Below are positions 1-12,416 of a stretch of 64,000 nt of DNA, in pieces. The notes beneath the pieces were generated by a model. It had not been told where the DNA came from, did no database searches, and saw nothing but the letters and a program-made list of their open reading frames with translations. The stretch comes from Semisulcospira habei. Taxonomy: Eukaryota; Mollusca; Gastropoda; Semisulcospiridae. The position numbers were made by a program, and so were the translations under genes. The stretch's first letter is position 1, and each line of letters opens with the position of its first letter. Location: positions 126,836,127-126,900,126 of the forward strand of contig BTPG01000007.1 of NCBI GenBank assembly GCA_036245525.1, written 5' to 3'.

Positions 1-225
1 TTTTATGCACCGAGTGGCTAAAACAGTGGGATATGTGATACGCCCCCCTCGTGGGGGGGGGGGGGGGATAGGCTTCCATATGCATTGCTTTCAGTCACTT
101 TCTTAGCGCACCCCTCTTTCCTATCTTTTTTTTGTGTGCTTTGACCAAGTAGATCTATGATCACTGGTCAAAGCACAAAAAACACACTTCTCTCCCCTGA
201 AAGTGCTTTTACCTACTTTTCTTTG
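1..225 (+). repeat. Solo arm of a foldback element
   Basis: From about base 24 this stretch matches the right arm of the long inverted repeat at 43289-43725: GTGATACGCCCCCCTCG, a G run, CATATGCATTGCTT, AGATCTATGATCA, then CACTTCTCTCCC. Only one arm lies in the window. The partner is either lost or upstream of base 1. Confidence 0.75.
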
Positions 226-1259
226 TAATCTCAGTTAAGGGGTTAATTCGACAAACCGACCGCCTTCTTCTGTTACATTTCCCGGCAATCACACATTATT
301 TGGTGGAAGATTTGCAGCAGGGTAGTTTTCACAAATCGTTACAGAATGATTGCTGGTACGGCGACTGGTTCCTCCGAGTACAGTACCCCATTGCGCAAAG
401 GCCATCAGGCCGACGGCGGCCCTATGGTCTTTTGCGCATTGGATATTATACGGTAAGGGGGGGTGGGTGGGTGGGGGGTGGATATATGTAAAGATCCGTT
501 TCTAATCAGAATTTACAGTGTTGCTGCGGCAACAGACGTTTTCATGTGTCACAGAGATGCTATTTTGGCTTTCGAGTTTCACGACGAACTCTTTTCCACG
601 GATCACGAGGATGAAAAAGTTGCAATCATAAATCACGAGAACGAAGAAACGCCAATCACGCAGCCCCTTCCGCATCAGTCAGCGTATGTGAAAACTCTTG
701 ACTCACATAAGTGAGGAGACTAAGTGAAATATTAACTCTGTCAGTCGTACACTGTCAAAGTATGATGTACCTCGGCCCGGGAATGGCCACAGCTAATTGT
801 TTGGGATACATTTTCTTTTGAACAGAGTCAGTTTTCGTGTCACCAGTGACGACTAGCCACTGGGTGTAGTCGTGGATGAATAGCTACTTTTGGTTGTTAC
901 TAGTTACGGCGCAGTTACGAATCATAAAAGTGAGGTTACGTTTGTGCCGAACGACTCCAAACAACAAACGAGATAACCATAAAAATAGACAACACTCCAA
1001 ACAGTCCAGAGAGGCATAGAGCTCAGAGGACTCATGATGATCTATGCCTCTCCTAGACGCTTGAAGTGTTGTCTGCGATTATGGTACAGGCTGGCTATCA
1101 ACCGTGATTTCCTTCTCGTGCGTTGTCGAATCTCACTAATAATTTGATACTGCAAGGCTTTGCGGCCTGTCTGAATTCGGATTACGTCGGCAAGCGGAAA
1201 CCCGCTTATCTCTATAGTGTGGTGTACATAATAATTTGTCTAGATAGTGGAGAATTTGA
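226..1259. other. Non-coding stretch with small repeat pieces
   Basis: I see no credible gene. At 387-442 there is a short palindrome (TTGCGCAAAGGCCATC pairing with GGTCTTTTGCGCA) related to the hairpin after each TRIM gene. At 868-985 there is a dispersed repeat also found at 17385-17500. At 1005-1062 there is a decayed hairpin (GAGAGGCATAGA/TCTATGCCTCTC) like the MITE hairpins at 11006 and 62563. The short reading frames here lack domain-like composition. Confidence 0.6.
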
Positions 1260-2430
1260 AGAGTCATCATCATCATCATCAGTCCCTTGCCCGAACTGGG
1301 CGTTGGGGGGACTGAAAGGCAGCAGCAACAGACAGTGCTCTCCACTGAGTTCTATTTTGGGCGGTGGCAAGCAAGTCTGGCATCTCGAGTTCAGTCCATT
1401 CTTTTATGTTTGCGACCCAACTCTTTCTCTGACGACCTCGCCGACGACTTCCTTCGAGAGTGCCTTGGAGGATAGTCTTGGACAAGGTGTTGTGTCGGGT
1501 CACGTGGCCAAACCAAGCAAGCTTGCGCCGTTTCACGGTTGCCAGAAGGGGTTCATGTGGGCCCACCAGGGAAGTGACGATGCTCCGTACATATTCGTTG
1601 GTCTTGTGCTCGCGGTACGAGATGCGGAGCAACTTCCTCAGGCACTTGTTCTCAAAGGCTTGGATTTTCTTTTCTGAGTCTGCAAGCAGTGTCCAAGTCT
1701 CACAGCCGTAGAGTAGAATAGACACTACGAGGGACTTGTAAAGCCTGTACTTGATGGTGAAGCTGATGGAGTTACTTCGCCATATCCTGTCCAGCCTGGC
1801 CATTGCGGATGTTGCTGTACCTATCCTGATACGGATCTCTGCTACGCAACTACCGTCTTTGGACAGGGTGGCTCCCAAGTACTTGAAGCTATTGACCTCT
1901 TCTAGCTTCTGGCCGTTCATGTGAATGTTGCTGCTGCTGTCGCTTGTGGTGTTGATCATCACTTTGCTTTTATCCGTACTGATCTCCATGCCATAAGACC
2001 CTGCGCTACTTGAAAGTTTGTCTGTCAGGTTTTGGAGCTCACTATTGCTGCCTGCCATGAGGTCAATATCGTCTGCGAATCGAAGATTGCACAGGGATCT
2101 GCCACCAATAGAGATTGAAGTATGGTGGTCGTGGAGGGTTTCCTGCATGATCTTCTCCAGGAATATGTTGAAAAGGACAGGAGAGAGCAGGCATCCTTGA
2201 CGGACACCGATCGTCGTCCTGAAGAACTCGCCTGACTGATTGTTAAGTAGAACCGCGCTGCAGGCGTTCTTGTAAAGCGCTTCTATCATTTGGATCAGTC
2301 CCTCCTCTATGTTGAACGATCTCATGACTTGCCAGAGTCCGTCGTGCCAGACGCGATCAAATGCTTTCCTGAAATCAATGAAGTTGTGGTAGAGTTCGCG
2401 CTGATGCTGCAGATGTTTGAAGAGTAACTT
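1260..2430 (-). pseudogene. RTE-like LINE, 5'-truncated, reverse transcriptase C-terminal half
   Basis: The - strand encodes the second half of a non-LTR reverse transcriptase. It begins near 2430 with the block NFIDFRKAFDRVWH, followed by GVRQGCLLSPVLFNIFLE and the catalytic FADDIDLMAGS. The thumb region follows (KYLGATLSKDG, LYGCETWTLL, the KRRKLAWFGHVTR block) and then the basic GSRRRGRQRKSW motif. Translation stays open from about 2430 to the stop at 1279, with no internal stop over 348 codons from the first Met. The 3' end runs into a short (ATG)n tail at 1260-1280, typical of RTE-type elements. The endonuclease and the fingers of the RT are missing, so this is a 5'-truncated copy. It is the same broad family as 50820-53040. 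Confidence 0.88.
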
Positions 2431-2530
2431 GCTTCAAATGAATTCAAGTCAGGACAATCACACGTACTAGTTGTTATGGTTGATAGCTATACCTACCATT
2501 GCACTGATACGTCCATGGCGGCTTGCCTTT

Positions 2531-3190
2531 CTATGCGTACTAATTTGGTTGATCCCTCGGAAAGGTCAAGGGTCACAAGAGCTCAGGAAATAGGTGCAAA
2601 ATAGCCATATTTTGTCAAAAGATGTTTTTTTCTCAAATACTATTCACAACTTTAAACCCAAACTTGGTACAGAGATACCTGATGGTAAAACCTATCTATG
2701 CATACTAATTTGGATGATCCCTCGGAAAGGTCAAGGGTCACAAGGGCTCAGGGAATAGGTGAAAAATAGCCATATTTTGACAAAAGATGTTTTTTTTTCT
2801 CAAATACTATTCACAACTTAAAACCCAAATTTGGTACAGAGATACCTGATGGTAAGACCTATCTATGCATACTAATTTGGATGACCCCTTGGAAAGGTCA
2901 CGGATCACAAGAGGCTGGCAAATGTGTGTAAAATACTGATTTTTGATAAAATTGTAGGTATTCCCAAATTTTTGCAAATTTTTCAACCAAGTTTGGCACA
3001 AAGATAGCTGATGATAAGACCTTCCTATGCATACTAATTTAGTCGACTCATCACAAAGGTCAAGGGTCACGGGGGGTTGATAGATGTGTGAAAAATGCTT
3101 ACATTTTCAGAAAACATGGATTTTGCTGATGCAGAAGCCAGCCCTTTTCAAAAAGGTCACACACGTAAATCGGTCATACACGTGAGCCAT
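2531..3190. repeat. Tandem repeat, about 165-bp unit, four copies
   Basis: CTATGCATACTAATTTGG-like unit starts fall at 2531, 2696, 2863 and 3024, giving spacings of 165, 167 and 161. Each unit carries GGAAAGGTCAAGGGTCAC and, in the first three, an interior with CAAATACTATTC or a relative. The last unit runs on into a segment (TTTTCAGAAAACATGGA, GCAGAAGCCAGCCC, AAATCGGTCATACACG) that recurs inverted at 37985-38195. Confidence 0.9.
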
Positions 3191-3555
3191 AATGGCTTTG
3201 CCTTTCTTGTTGGAGTTCAGAATTGTCACATTTATTTTCCTCGTCAGTACAGCACTAGTTAGTTAAAGTTTATTCCGTTGAATTCTCTAGTACCTGTCAG
3301 ATGCCTGATGATGTCGGATAGAGTCATTAATGTGTTATAATTATTTATATGATTGATCATGTTGCACAAAAGATGCGCGTCCCAAGCAGTGCGTCCTGAA
3401 ATAATTTACGGCCTCTTCTACTCTCCAAAATCCTCCAAAATTTCATTTGGAAACCGAACCATGCGTATATAGTTTACTTTTTAAATCTTCTCTGTCTCTC
3501 TCTGTCTGTCTCTCACATCCCTTGGCATGTTTCTCCCTTTCTTTCTCATCAGCTG
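3191..3555. other. No gene seen
   Basis: AT-rich sequence with a short TCTC-rich patch near 3490-3515. No reading frame or repeat that I can name. Confidence 0.5.
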
Positions 3556-4226
3556 AATCCCCCTCCTTTGAACTTGTTTCTAGGATCAGAACAAATTAAG
3601 CAAGTTAAAGAACATCGAGTACTTGGCACACACATTGATAACTGTCTCAGCTGGCAGAGCCAAACAGATAAGATATGCAAGGTGGTCTCAAGAAAATTGT
3701 TTCTTCTTGCTAAACTAAAATATTTCACTGACAGAAAACCAAGACAGCTATTCTATAATGCACATATTAAATCGCATATTGATTATGTCTCATCTGTGTG
3801 GGATGGCTGTAGCGATACAAATTTAAAAAGATTAAACTCACTCCAAAGGCGAGCAGCAAAACTTATATTAGATAAAAACATTCACAACAAAGCAGTACCG
3901 ACGAAAAAGTTGTATTACTTCGTATGCTCCCCCTCGGTCAACACTTTGTTTTTAATAAGTTAGTAATGGTATATAAGGTTACAGTAGGAAAAACACCAGC
4001 TTACATATCTAATTTTTTCAAGACTTGTAGCACACCCTACAACACACGTAAAAATGATCTGGTAGTTCCAAAGCCCAGCCGGAATAGACACATTCAAGAC
4101 GTCTTGTTCTTATTCGGGTTCAGTACTGTGGAACACACTTTCCGAAAAGATTAAATCAGCACAGTCTGTGAGCTCCTTCAAAGCCCAGCTACTACAGTAT
4201 TTACTCAGAAATAATCGAACAGATTA
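3556..4226 (+). pseudogene. CR1/jockey-like LINE, RT C-terminal fragment
   Basis: The + strand encodes the region after the RT catalytic core: KEHRVLGTHIDN, the ICKVVSRKLFLLAKLKYF block, NAHIKSHIDYVSSVWDGC and LQRRAAKLIL. The frame shifts near 3915 and continues as the C-terminal block with KTPAYISNFFK and NTRKNDLVVPKP. It closely resembles the intact-frame segments at 6315-7019 and 57107-58171. The palm, with its FADD box, and everything upstream are missing. The end of the element may be the AATAAA plus (TATTG)n tract at 4917-4956, which would give it a GT-rich 3' UTR; that link is inference. Confidence 0.85.
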
Positions 4227-4404
4227 GATGTGTCTAACAACTTTATTAATAGTATCGTATTTTCTTTCTCATCAACACATGATATTTCTTGATTGAAGAT
4301 CATTAATTTTGATTCCGTAATATGCTACTTTGATCTGCTGTCATATATTCAACTTGCATCATATTTGCACGTTCGAATGTGTGCATGCGTGTGTGTGTGC
4401 GAGA

Positions 4405-4469
4405 TTGTAACGCATCCCTCGAGTAACAGGCACCATGCGTTATCCTTGTGCTGGCTTACATCTAACTGA

Positions 4470-4553
<84 letters not shown>

Positions 4554-4697
4554 TGCAACGCATCACTCGAGTAATGACCGTCTTGCATTACTCTTGCGCT
4601 GCATTGCATCTGGCACACATGTGCGTGCGTGATTGTAACGCATGACACGAGTAACAGGCATCATGAGTTACCCTTGTGCTGCTTTACATCTGACTGA

Positions 4698-4758
<61 letters not shown>

Positions 4759-5178
4759 CGTGTGCGTGTATGTAACGCATCACTCGAGTAATGAGTGTCA
4801 CATCTGTTACTGTTTATCTCTTTAATTGAGAGTTATGGGTTATTTAATTACTTCAATGAGTGAATGATGATGCCATGTGTTGTATGGGCAGACAGCGAAT
4901 TTTCCCATGAGGGATTAATAAAAGTGTTATTGTATTGTATTGTATTGTATTGTCAATTCCTCAATAGTTCCAGTTGATGGTTAGTATTCAATAGTTTACT
5001 TTTAAAGTTTTAACTTTACACTTTTAGTTTTTAGTTGAAATCTTAGAGATAATATTCTTTCATATAATCCATGACGAGTATGTGTGCGTGTGCGTGTGTG
5101 GGCGCGTGCGTGCGTGCGTGATTGTAACGTATCACTTGAGTAACAGCGGACACCATGTGTTGTCTTACATCTGACTGA

Positions 5179-5230
<52 letters not shown>
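4405..5230 (+). repeat. Minisatellite units separated by GT tracts
   Basis: A unit reading GTAACGCATCACTCGAGTAA, then a TTACCCTTGTGCTG stretch, then CATCTGACTGAATGTGTG recurs near 4405, 4552, 4632, 4768 and 5118. Long (TG)n tracts lie between units (4471-4550, 4699-4754, 5180-5224). At 4917-4956 AATAAA is followed by (TATTG)n. Confidence 0.8.
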
Positions 5231-5257
5231 GCGTGGGCGCGCAAAATATTTCTGTTT

Positions 5258-7019
<1,762 letters not shown>

Positions 7020-7369
7020 TAGTATGTTCGGCTCCCTTATGCAACTATTCGTATAGTTAGTGACAAGTTTCCTATTACCTAATACTCTTCTACTGTTGCT
7101 GCAGATTATGTAATAGTTCGACTGTCTGCATTAACATGTCAGGTTCATACTTGTGTATATAATTATATATTTTCTTAATTTTTTATTTCTATTTTTTTTC
7201 CTCTGAGTGATGGGGGGGGGGGGGGGGATGGGTCTTTTTACTTACATATGTTTTATCTTTTGATGTATCGTCTGATGCATTTTTATATGTGTAGAATAGC
7301 AGGACAGTTTGGAAGATAGGCATTGCTATGCCTAAAACTTTTTATCCTGAATAAAAACGTTTCATCATC

Positions 7370-7455
<86 letters not shown>

Positions 7456-7523
7456 ACTCATTTCCCCGCTCCAGACCCCCCGCTCCCCCCCCCCCAACAA
7501 CAACAACAACACACCCACACACA

Positions 7524-7574
<51 letters not shown>

Positions 7575-7711
7575 GCGAGCACGTACGCACGCACGCACAC
7601 ACACACACACACACACACTCACACACACACTGCATGTTAGTCTAGTGCTTTGTTGTAAAAAGGCCGTACACGTCATAACCTCAGCTACCTTTGATTTGCT
7701 CTATCTTTCAG
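7020..7711 (+). repeat. LINE 3' UTR, microsatellites and start of TRIM duplicon 1
   Basis: 7020-7373 is AT-rich LINE 3' sequence with a G run at 7213-7228. (CT)n covers 7374-7450 and a compound CA/CG array covers about 7505-7630. From about 7631 (GCATGTTAGT, AAAAAGGCCGTACACG) the sequence is shared with 18605-18687 and 46871-46917, the left edge of the TRIM duplicon. Confidence 0.85.
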
Positions 7712-7821
7712 ACTGAGGTCCACATTTACATCCAGAGCCGTAGCAATCCTGACCCAGACATCAGCATGCTATAAAGAGACACTGGAGGAAGGGTTGACTA
7801 TCAAGCCCTGCATACTGAGTC
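7712..7821 (+). promoter_or_regulatory. Probable 5' UTR exon of TRIM copy 1
   Basis: A pyrimidine-rich acceptor, TTGCTCTATCTTTCAG, ends at 7711 and is followed by 110 bases to the ATG. All three full-length copies keep the CAG at this place (7711, 18687, 48307), so a spliced leader is likely. No upstream exon is proven. Confidence 0.55.
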
Positions 7822-9561
7822 ATGGCGTCCACCAGTGGCACTTCAAGGCCGTCCGCCACCGTCAGTAAGATGGAGTCCTTGACGTGTGCTGTGTGTCTCG
7901 ACATCTTTACTGAACCCAAAATCCTCCCCTGTTTCCACACGTTCTGCAAGAAATGTCTGGAAACTTTACCTAATGAAGGATCATACTGGCAGAAGAAAAT
8001 TTCTTGTCCCGCCTGTCGTACACAGATACCTGTTCCAGATGGCGGGGCTGCGGCCTTTCAGACTAATTTCCGCATTGATCTTGAAGATCTGGAGAAGGCG
8101 AGAGCGGGATCGTACTGCACTGTGCATCCTAACAAGGAGCTGGAACTTTATTGTACTCGTTGTCAGATGTCTGTGTGTTTAAAGTGCATGTTGATAGAAC
8201 ACAATGGACACACCATGCAGGACATGGCTGAAGTAGCTGCTAAGGGCCAGCTTAAAAAAGACAGGGACAGGTTAAAGCGGTCTGCGGCGGAGATCGATAG
8301 AAACATTAAAGAATTAAGAGAAGATCAGAATGCAGTGTTGGATAAGGTACGAGCTGTTGAAATAATCATCAAGAACAGGCATCTTGCTATCTACAAAGCT
8401 GCCGACGTGATCCGTGACGAGGCGCTGGCTTCCCTTCATACAGTGGCAGGCAGCATTGGAGAAAGTCAAAATAATCAACTGCATGGACAACAGGAAAACC
8501 TGCAGGAGCTGACCAAGCTACAACAGAGGGTGCAACAGGCTCTGGACAGCGGAGCGGGCTCTGAGCTGGTGACTGTAGCCAGAGAGATGAGATGCGGACG
8601 TGGCAGCGAGGAAGCCGTGCAGAAGCTGACGACAAAACAGATGACCACCGTATGCCGTCCTGTCCTCCGCTTCAGCGCCTCACCTGATGCCATGTTTGAG
8701 TGCATGCGTGACTACATGGGTAGTGCGGCTAAGATGGAGATGGCGGTTTCAGCGCCTGAAGTGACCGTAGTGAAGCAGTTCCGATGTGGCGAGGATTCGG
8801 ACACTGACGTTTGTCACGTGTGTCCCCTGACTAATGACTATGTATGGTTGTCGTACGAGCCGTGCGCGTTAGTTCAGGGCGTTTGTTCAAAACAGTTTAG
8901 TGTTGACGGCAAATATGTGCAAACGCAAAACTATGATGTCTCTGGAAGAGTGACAAGGGTGAGGAGAAAGAATGGTATGAGCATGTCTGTGAGACCTGAG
9001 ACAGGTAAAGGCTGTACCTACGCCAAGAAATGCGATCGAGACATGACCATGGTTTATAGACTTGAAACATCTCTTCCAGGACAAGCGACTGTTGCGACAT
9101 CCAGGATAGTATCCGAGGATCCATTGCAAACAGACATAACAAACGTCTTCACGCTCCAATGCACCGCGTATCGTGCTTTCGACGTTGACGCCAGCGAGCA
9201 GCTGTTTGTGGTGCTGGAAGAAGGGAAGACACCAGACTGGCAGCGGAGAGTGCAGCTGTACCGACGAAATAAGCAAAATCCCATAGCCACGTACATCCCG
9301 CCTGTAGCACCGTTCCAGCCGTCGGACGTGTGTTTCTACACGCTGGGCGGCCCGGAGGTGCTGCTGGTGGCTGATGAGCTGAACGACGCCATCCACGTAG
9401 TGAACGTGCAGGACGGGCGCCTGAGCTTCGCGCGCTACCTGTCCCCGGGCTGTCCGCTGCTGGTGCAGCCCACGGCGCTCAACACGGACATGAGAGGCCG
9501 CCTGTGGGTTGCCTGTAGGGGCGGCGTGATTCTCACTTGTACAACCAAACGGAAAAGGTGA
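7822..9561 (+). CDS. TRIM family RING/B-box protein, copy 1
   Basis: 579 codons in one exon; the ATG lies in a good initiation context (GAGTCATGGCG). Residues 22-65 form a complete C3HC4 RING (C22, C25, C37, H39, C42, C45, C62, C65). Residues 99-130 form a type 2 B-box (C99, H102, C111, C114, C119, C122, H127, H130). A charged heptad-like helix covers about 140-260, as in TRIM coiled coils. The last 240 residues are beta-rich and end in WVACRGGVILTC and a basic KRKR tail. This part looks like a degenerate NHL-type propeller rather than a SPRY domain; that is inference. The family acts as E3 ubiquitin ligases, often in innate immunity, and the RING here keeps every zinc ligand. It is highly similar to the genes at 18798 and 48418. 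Possible poly(A) signal AATAAA at 9985. Substrate unknown. Confidence 0.93.
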   Translation: MASTSGTSRPSATVSKMESLTCAVCLDIFTEPKILPCFHTFCKKCLETLPNEGSYWQKKISCPACRTQIPVPDGGAAAFQTNFRIDLEDLEKARAGSYCTVHPNKELELYCTRCQMSVCLKCMLIEHNGHTMQDMAEVAAKGQLKKDRDRLKRSAAEIDRNIKELREDQNAVLDKVRAVEIIIKNRHLAIYKAADVIRDEALASLHTVAGSIGESQNNQLHGQQENLQELTKLQQRVQQALDSGAGSELVTVAREMRCGRGSEEAVQKLTTKQMTTVCRPVLRFSASPDAMFECMRDYMGSAAKMEMAVSAPEVTVVKQFRCGEDSDTDVCHVCPLTNDYVWLSYEPCALVQGVCSKQFSVDGKYVQTQNYDVSGRVTRVRRKNGMSMSVRPETGKGCTYAKKCDRDMTMVYRLETSLPGQATVATSRIVSEDPLQTDITNVFTLQCTAYRAFDVDASEQLFVVLEEGKTPDWQRRVQLYRRNKQNPIATYIPPVAPFQPSDVCFYTLGGPEVLLVADELNDAIHVVNVQDGRLSFARYLSPGCPLLVQPTALNTDMRGRLWVACRGGVILTCTTKRKR

Positions 9562-9665
9562 TTTGCACCAACAAATGTGCAACGGGGGAACAAGAGTATA
9601 TTCAGAGCAGGATGATGATTGAACTAGATGTTTTTTCTTATCGCATGCGCATGTGCAGAACAATT

Positions 9666-9774
9666 CCCAGTGCGCAAAAGGCCATCTGGCCGATGTCGGC
9701 CGCCGTTAGCCCGCGCACAACCCTGCACGGGCCAACGGCTGCCGACGTCGTCCCGATGGCCTTTGCGCACTGGG
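9666..9774. repeat. Hairpin element H3, copy in TRIM duplicon 1
   Basis: About 109-bp imperfect palindrome about 100 bases after the TRIM stop. CCCAGTGCGCAAAAGGCCAT pairs with ATGGCCTTTGCGCACTGGG, around a GC-rich core containing GATGTCGGCCGCCG. It probably lies in the 3' UTR. The same element is at 20643-20751 and 59830-59938. Confidence 0.9.
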
Positions 9775-10021
9775 TTCATGACTTGACCCTTTCAACCGAA
9801 TGGCCGAATTTCCTTGACGTTGACAAATGCGTGTATGTATAACACTGCCTTCTTCCCCCACTTAAACATCCGAGAACAAAAATAGCACTTTTTTAAAGCG
9901 TCAAGCGTCCAAAAACTGAAGAAACAAATGGTACTGCATCTTTCAAGACTTAGCGTAAAGGGATCACTATGACCTATATATTATAATAAAGGATGAAGTA
10001 ACTCTGACCTTTTGTGGTGTA

Positions 10022-10236
10022 TTAGCCCCTTTCCTGCCACTGGACTCATATTTTTGTTCCCATTTGTGTCCATTTAACGACTAATATTAGTGATAGCCAC
10101 ATTTGTTCTTGAATACAAATTGATCTCTGTAAGTGACATAAATCCCCATAAGCCCCCACGAATGGGGAGTTTATAAGGGTCTATGTCTCTGGAAGCTGGA
10201 TCGTGTTCGCCTTTTCTCGGCAGTGAAGGGGTTTAA
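10022..10236. mobile_element. TTAA-type hairpin MITE
   Basis: Left end TTAGCCCCTTTCCTGCCACT and right end GGCAGTGAAGGGGTTTAA are inverted repeats. A central hairpin (CATAAATCCCCATAAGCCCC pairing with a decayed arm) sits at 10138-10188. TTAA-like flanks and the CCCTTT..TGCC termini fit a piggyBac-like non-autonomous element. Better-kept copies are at 21016 and 60187. Confidence 0.8.
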
Positions 10237-10560
10237 CCAATGAATAGGCTGAATCTGTGATTTATATTCTGAAGCAGTGTGTGTGCTGCACTGATTTCCA
10301 TATTACTCAAAGAAATCATAGCTGTGAGCATGACAAACACTTTCGGATCACATCTGGTCTGACTTAGTTTTTGTTTGTTTGTTACAGAAGAAAACACAAA
10401 CTCTCAAATGTTACATTTTTCAAATTAGTAAAAGTAAGACAATCTGTTTGTGCGTGCGTACGTGAATGTGTGTGTGTGTGTGTGTGTGTGTGTTTGTGTG
10501 TATGTGTTTGGTCGTGCTTGTGTGTGTGTGTGCGCGCGCTCGCGTATGTGTGTGTGTGTG

Positions 10561-10602
<42 letters not shown>

Positions 10603-10758
10603 TTTTCTGAAGTGTAGTTATTGTTATGTATGCAGAAAATGTATACACAGGCCTGAATGCATTCATGCACCCACTTCCTCCATGCATTCGTCCACCCATG
10701 CATTCATCCCAAACAAACATTTCAATCCAGTTCCAACTTGTTCTTTATTAGAGTAACT
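10237..10758. repeat. Duplicon spacer with GT microsatellite
   Basis: Spacer shared with 21222-21672 and 60387-60600 plus 62150-62324. A GT/GC array lies at about 10465-10600. No gene seen. Confidence 0.8.
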
Positions 10759-10827
10759 GTGTGCTGGTGTGTGATTTTGGACCTTACGGCTTAAGCCGTA
10801 AGGTCCAAAATCACAGACCAGCACACA
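10759..10827. repeat. Hairpin element H5
   Basis: Near-perfect palindrome: GATTTTGGACCTTACGGC pairs with GCCGTAAGGTCCAAAATC around TTAA, flanked by TGTGCTGGT and ACCAGCACA. A second whole copy is at 62325-62393. A left arm is at 21673-21702 and a small right-arm piece at 30091-30108. Confidence 0.9.
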
Positions 10828-10882
10828 AACCTATCCATATCTCACATTAAATCAACAAAATTTCCCTTTAATTACCGCCATA

Positions 10883-11103
10883 CGCCGTAGAACGCCTTCA
10901 CTGCCAGGGGACGCATTTTGTGTTTCTGCCATCTTCGTCAATTCAACGCCCGTGAGCCGCCACAGCCGTCCCAGGAACATGGATTCAAAAGTGGCATCAG
11001 CAAGAGGCATAGATCCTCATCAGCCCCCGCAACTGCGGGGGCTCATGAGGATCTATGTCTCTTGCCTTTGGATCTTGTTCATTTTCCTCTCGGCATTAAA
11101 GGT
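10883..11103. mobile_element. Hairpin MITE with ATAGATCCTCATGAG-type core
   Basis: Ends read CGCCTTCACTGCCAG and CGGCATTAAAGGTGT, decayed inverted repeats of the TTAA-type MITE. The central hairpin at 11006-11062 pairs GGCATAGATCCTCATC..GCCCCCGC with GCGGGGGCTCATGAGGATCT. Matching copies: 21765-21965 and 62456-62660. Confidence 0.8.
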
Positions 11104-11429
11104 GTGTATACGCGATTATAGCGTTTTCCTGAGAAGCGCTAGTATTGCCTATTGTACGGTAACCTCGCGGGCGTCCAACCTTTACTATACGAGCGCGTGT
11201 TAAGCACTGAGCACGCAGTTCTGTGCCGGCCGGGCGTGGTGGGCAGGTTGCTGACGCTGACGGTGGTGGGGATGCTTGCGCCGGCGGTGCCGCGTTGCAG
11301 ACCGCTCGAAACGCTCCATCTACTCACGGCAGTCACGGTTTGTGGCGAAGAGGCTGGGGTTCCCGCCACAGAAAGTAGTAAGCCACTGAAGCACATAGGA
11401 TTAGACATGTTGATACAATGGTCTTATTT

Positions 11430-11535
11430 CAGTCAGCAAACGATCTTAGGGCCGACTTTGGCCGCAGTGGGCCCGCGCACTGTCGTGCGCAGGCCCACTG
11501 CGGCCGACGACGGCCAGATGACCGTTTGCTGACTG
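11430..11535. repeat. Hairpin element H4
   Basis: About 106-bp palindrome: CAGTCAGCAAACGATCTTAG pairs with GATGACCGTTTGCTGACTG, around GGCCGC..GTGGGCCCGCGCAC. The GC-rich core and the outer arms resemble H3, so the two look like diverged relatives. Copies: 22384-22488 and 62987-63074 (core shortened). It marks the right end of the TRIM duplicon. Confidence 0.9.
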
Positions 11536-11670
11536 GGTGTATTACCATTACCATCAACATTCCTATTATGCCCCCTACCCCCCCCCCCCCTGCCCCCCAA
11601 AGTCTGTCCAAGTTAGAAATCAGACCACAAAATGTGTCTACCAAAGCCACGTGTACAACGCAAGGAAAAC

Positions 11671-11735
11671 GCCTTCAGGCGCCAAGCTCATCTGGAACTA
11701 CCATTGAAGTATCATGGTCGATTCATCTCCTGCTG
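11671..11735. repeat. Hairpin element H1, right arm only
   Basis: CCTTCAGGCGCCAAGCTCAT followed by TATCATGGTCGATTCATC is the right arm of the H1 palindrome. The left arm is missing. In the paralogous block at 30329-30355 the left arm remains and the rest is gone. Confidence 0.75.
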
Positions 11736-11905
11736 TAGTGCGTCGGGGTTCACTGGGATAAACACATCATCATCGGTATAGCCGGTATCACACAATAGAA
11801 ACCACAGTGGCTCTGCGATGATTCCCATGAAGTGCTTTGCTCCCGCGATACCCAACTAATGTCACTCTATCAGAAGCCTGTGATCATCACCGAGAGGGAA
11901 TGTCG

Positions 11906-12121
11906 TTAACACATTCTACCTCAGGACCGAAATCCCCCAAATTTGAAGCTGCCATCTGAAGGACTCAGTATTGCAATTCTAGAGACAGATCGAGCATAAT
12001 AGTTCAAGGGTGATGCCAGAATAGCTTGGCGCCTATGGGCGCCAAGCTATTCTGGCACCACCCTTGAACTATTATGCTCGATCCATGTCTTGCTGTGGTG
12101 TGTCAGTGCTGAATGAGTTAG
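11906..12121. mobile_element. TTAA-type MITE with H1 hairpin, empty site known
   Basis: TTAACACATTCTACC on the left and GAATGAGTTAG on the right are inverted ends. The core at 11988-12090 is a near-perfect hairpin (AGCATAATAGTTCAAGGGTG, GCCAGAATAGCTTGGCGCC, and their complements). The paralogous block near 30515 reads straight through GTTAGAAATTCC, so this is a clean insertion at a TTAA-like site. Confidence 0.88.
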
Positions 12122-12317
12122 GAATTCCTCAGCGCTAGGCATCATACGACAGAGGGGAGAAGGGTAGAGGCGTGTGTCTACAATCTAGAGGAATGACGGT
12201 TTCTGTTACTTAGGACCGCACGATATATTTATTTACTGACCGATTCGATGACCACCGTCTGTGACCGTAACTCGCCATGAAGCTTCATCGCCCCTACGGT
12301 CGTTTAAACGCCTTTTC

Positions 12318-12320
<3 letters not shown>

Positions 12321-12415
<95 letters not shown>
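12321..12415. repeat. (AC)n microsatellite
   Basis: Pure AC run of about 95 bases followed by C- and A-rich simple sequence to about 12540. Confidence 0.97.

Positions 12416-12416
<1 letters not shown>

Noticed and set aside
1123..1677. 184-codon frame on the + strand
   Set aside because: It is antisense to the RTE-like RT that reads well on the - strand.
4435..5244. Long frames of repeated His-Thr or Cys-Val residues
   Set aside because: Translations of (AC)n/(GT)n arrays; no other coding signal. The same holds for Leu-Ser frames in CT arrays, Tyr-Ile in TA arrays and Ile-Tyr-Leu-Ser in TATC arrays.
8887..9663. 258-codon - strand frame across TRIM copy 1
   Set aside because: Shadow of the TRIM gene; it crosses the stop and hairpin side and has no domain.
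11006..11062. Hairpins as CRISPR repeats or attachment sites
   Set aside because: The palindromes are single copies within MITEs, not regularly spaced arrays, and the genome is eukaryotic.
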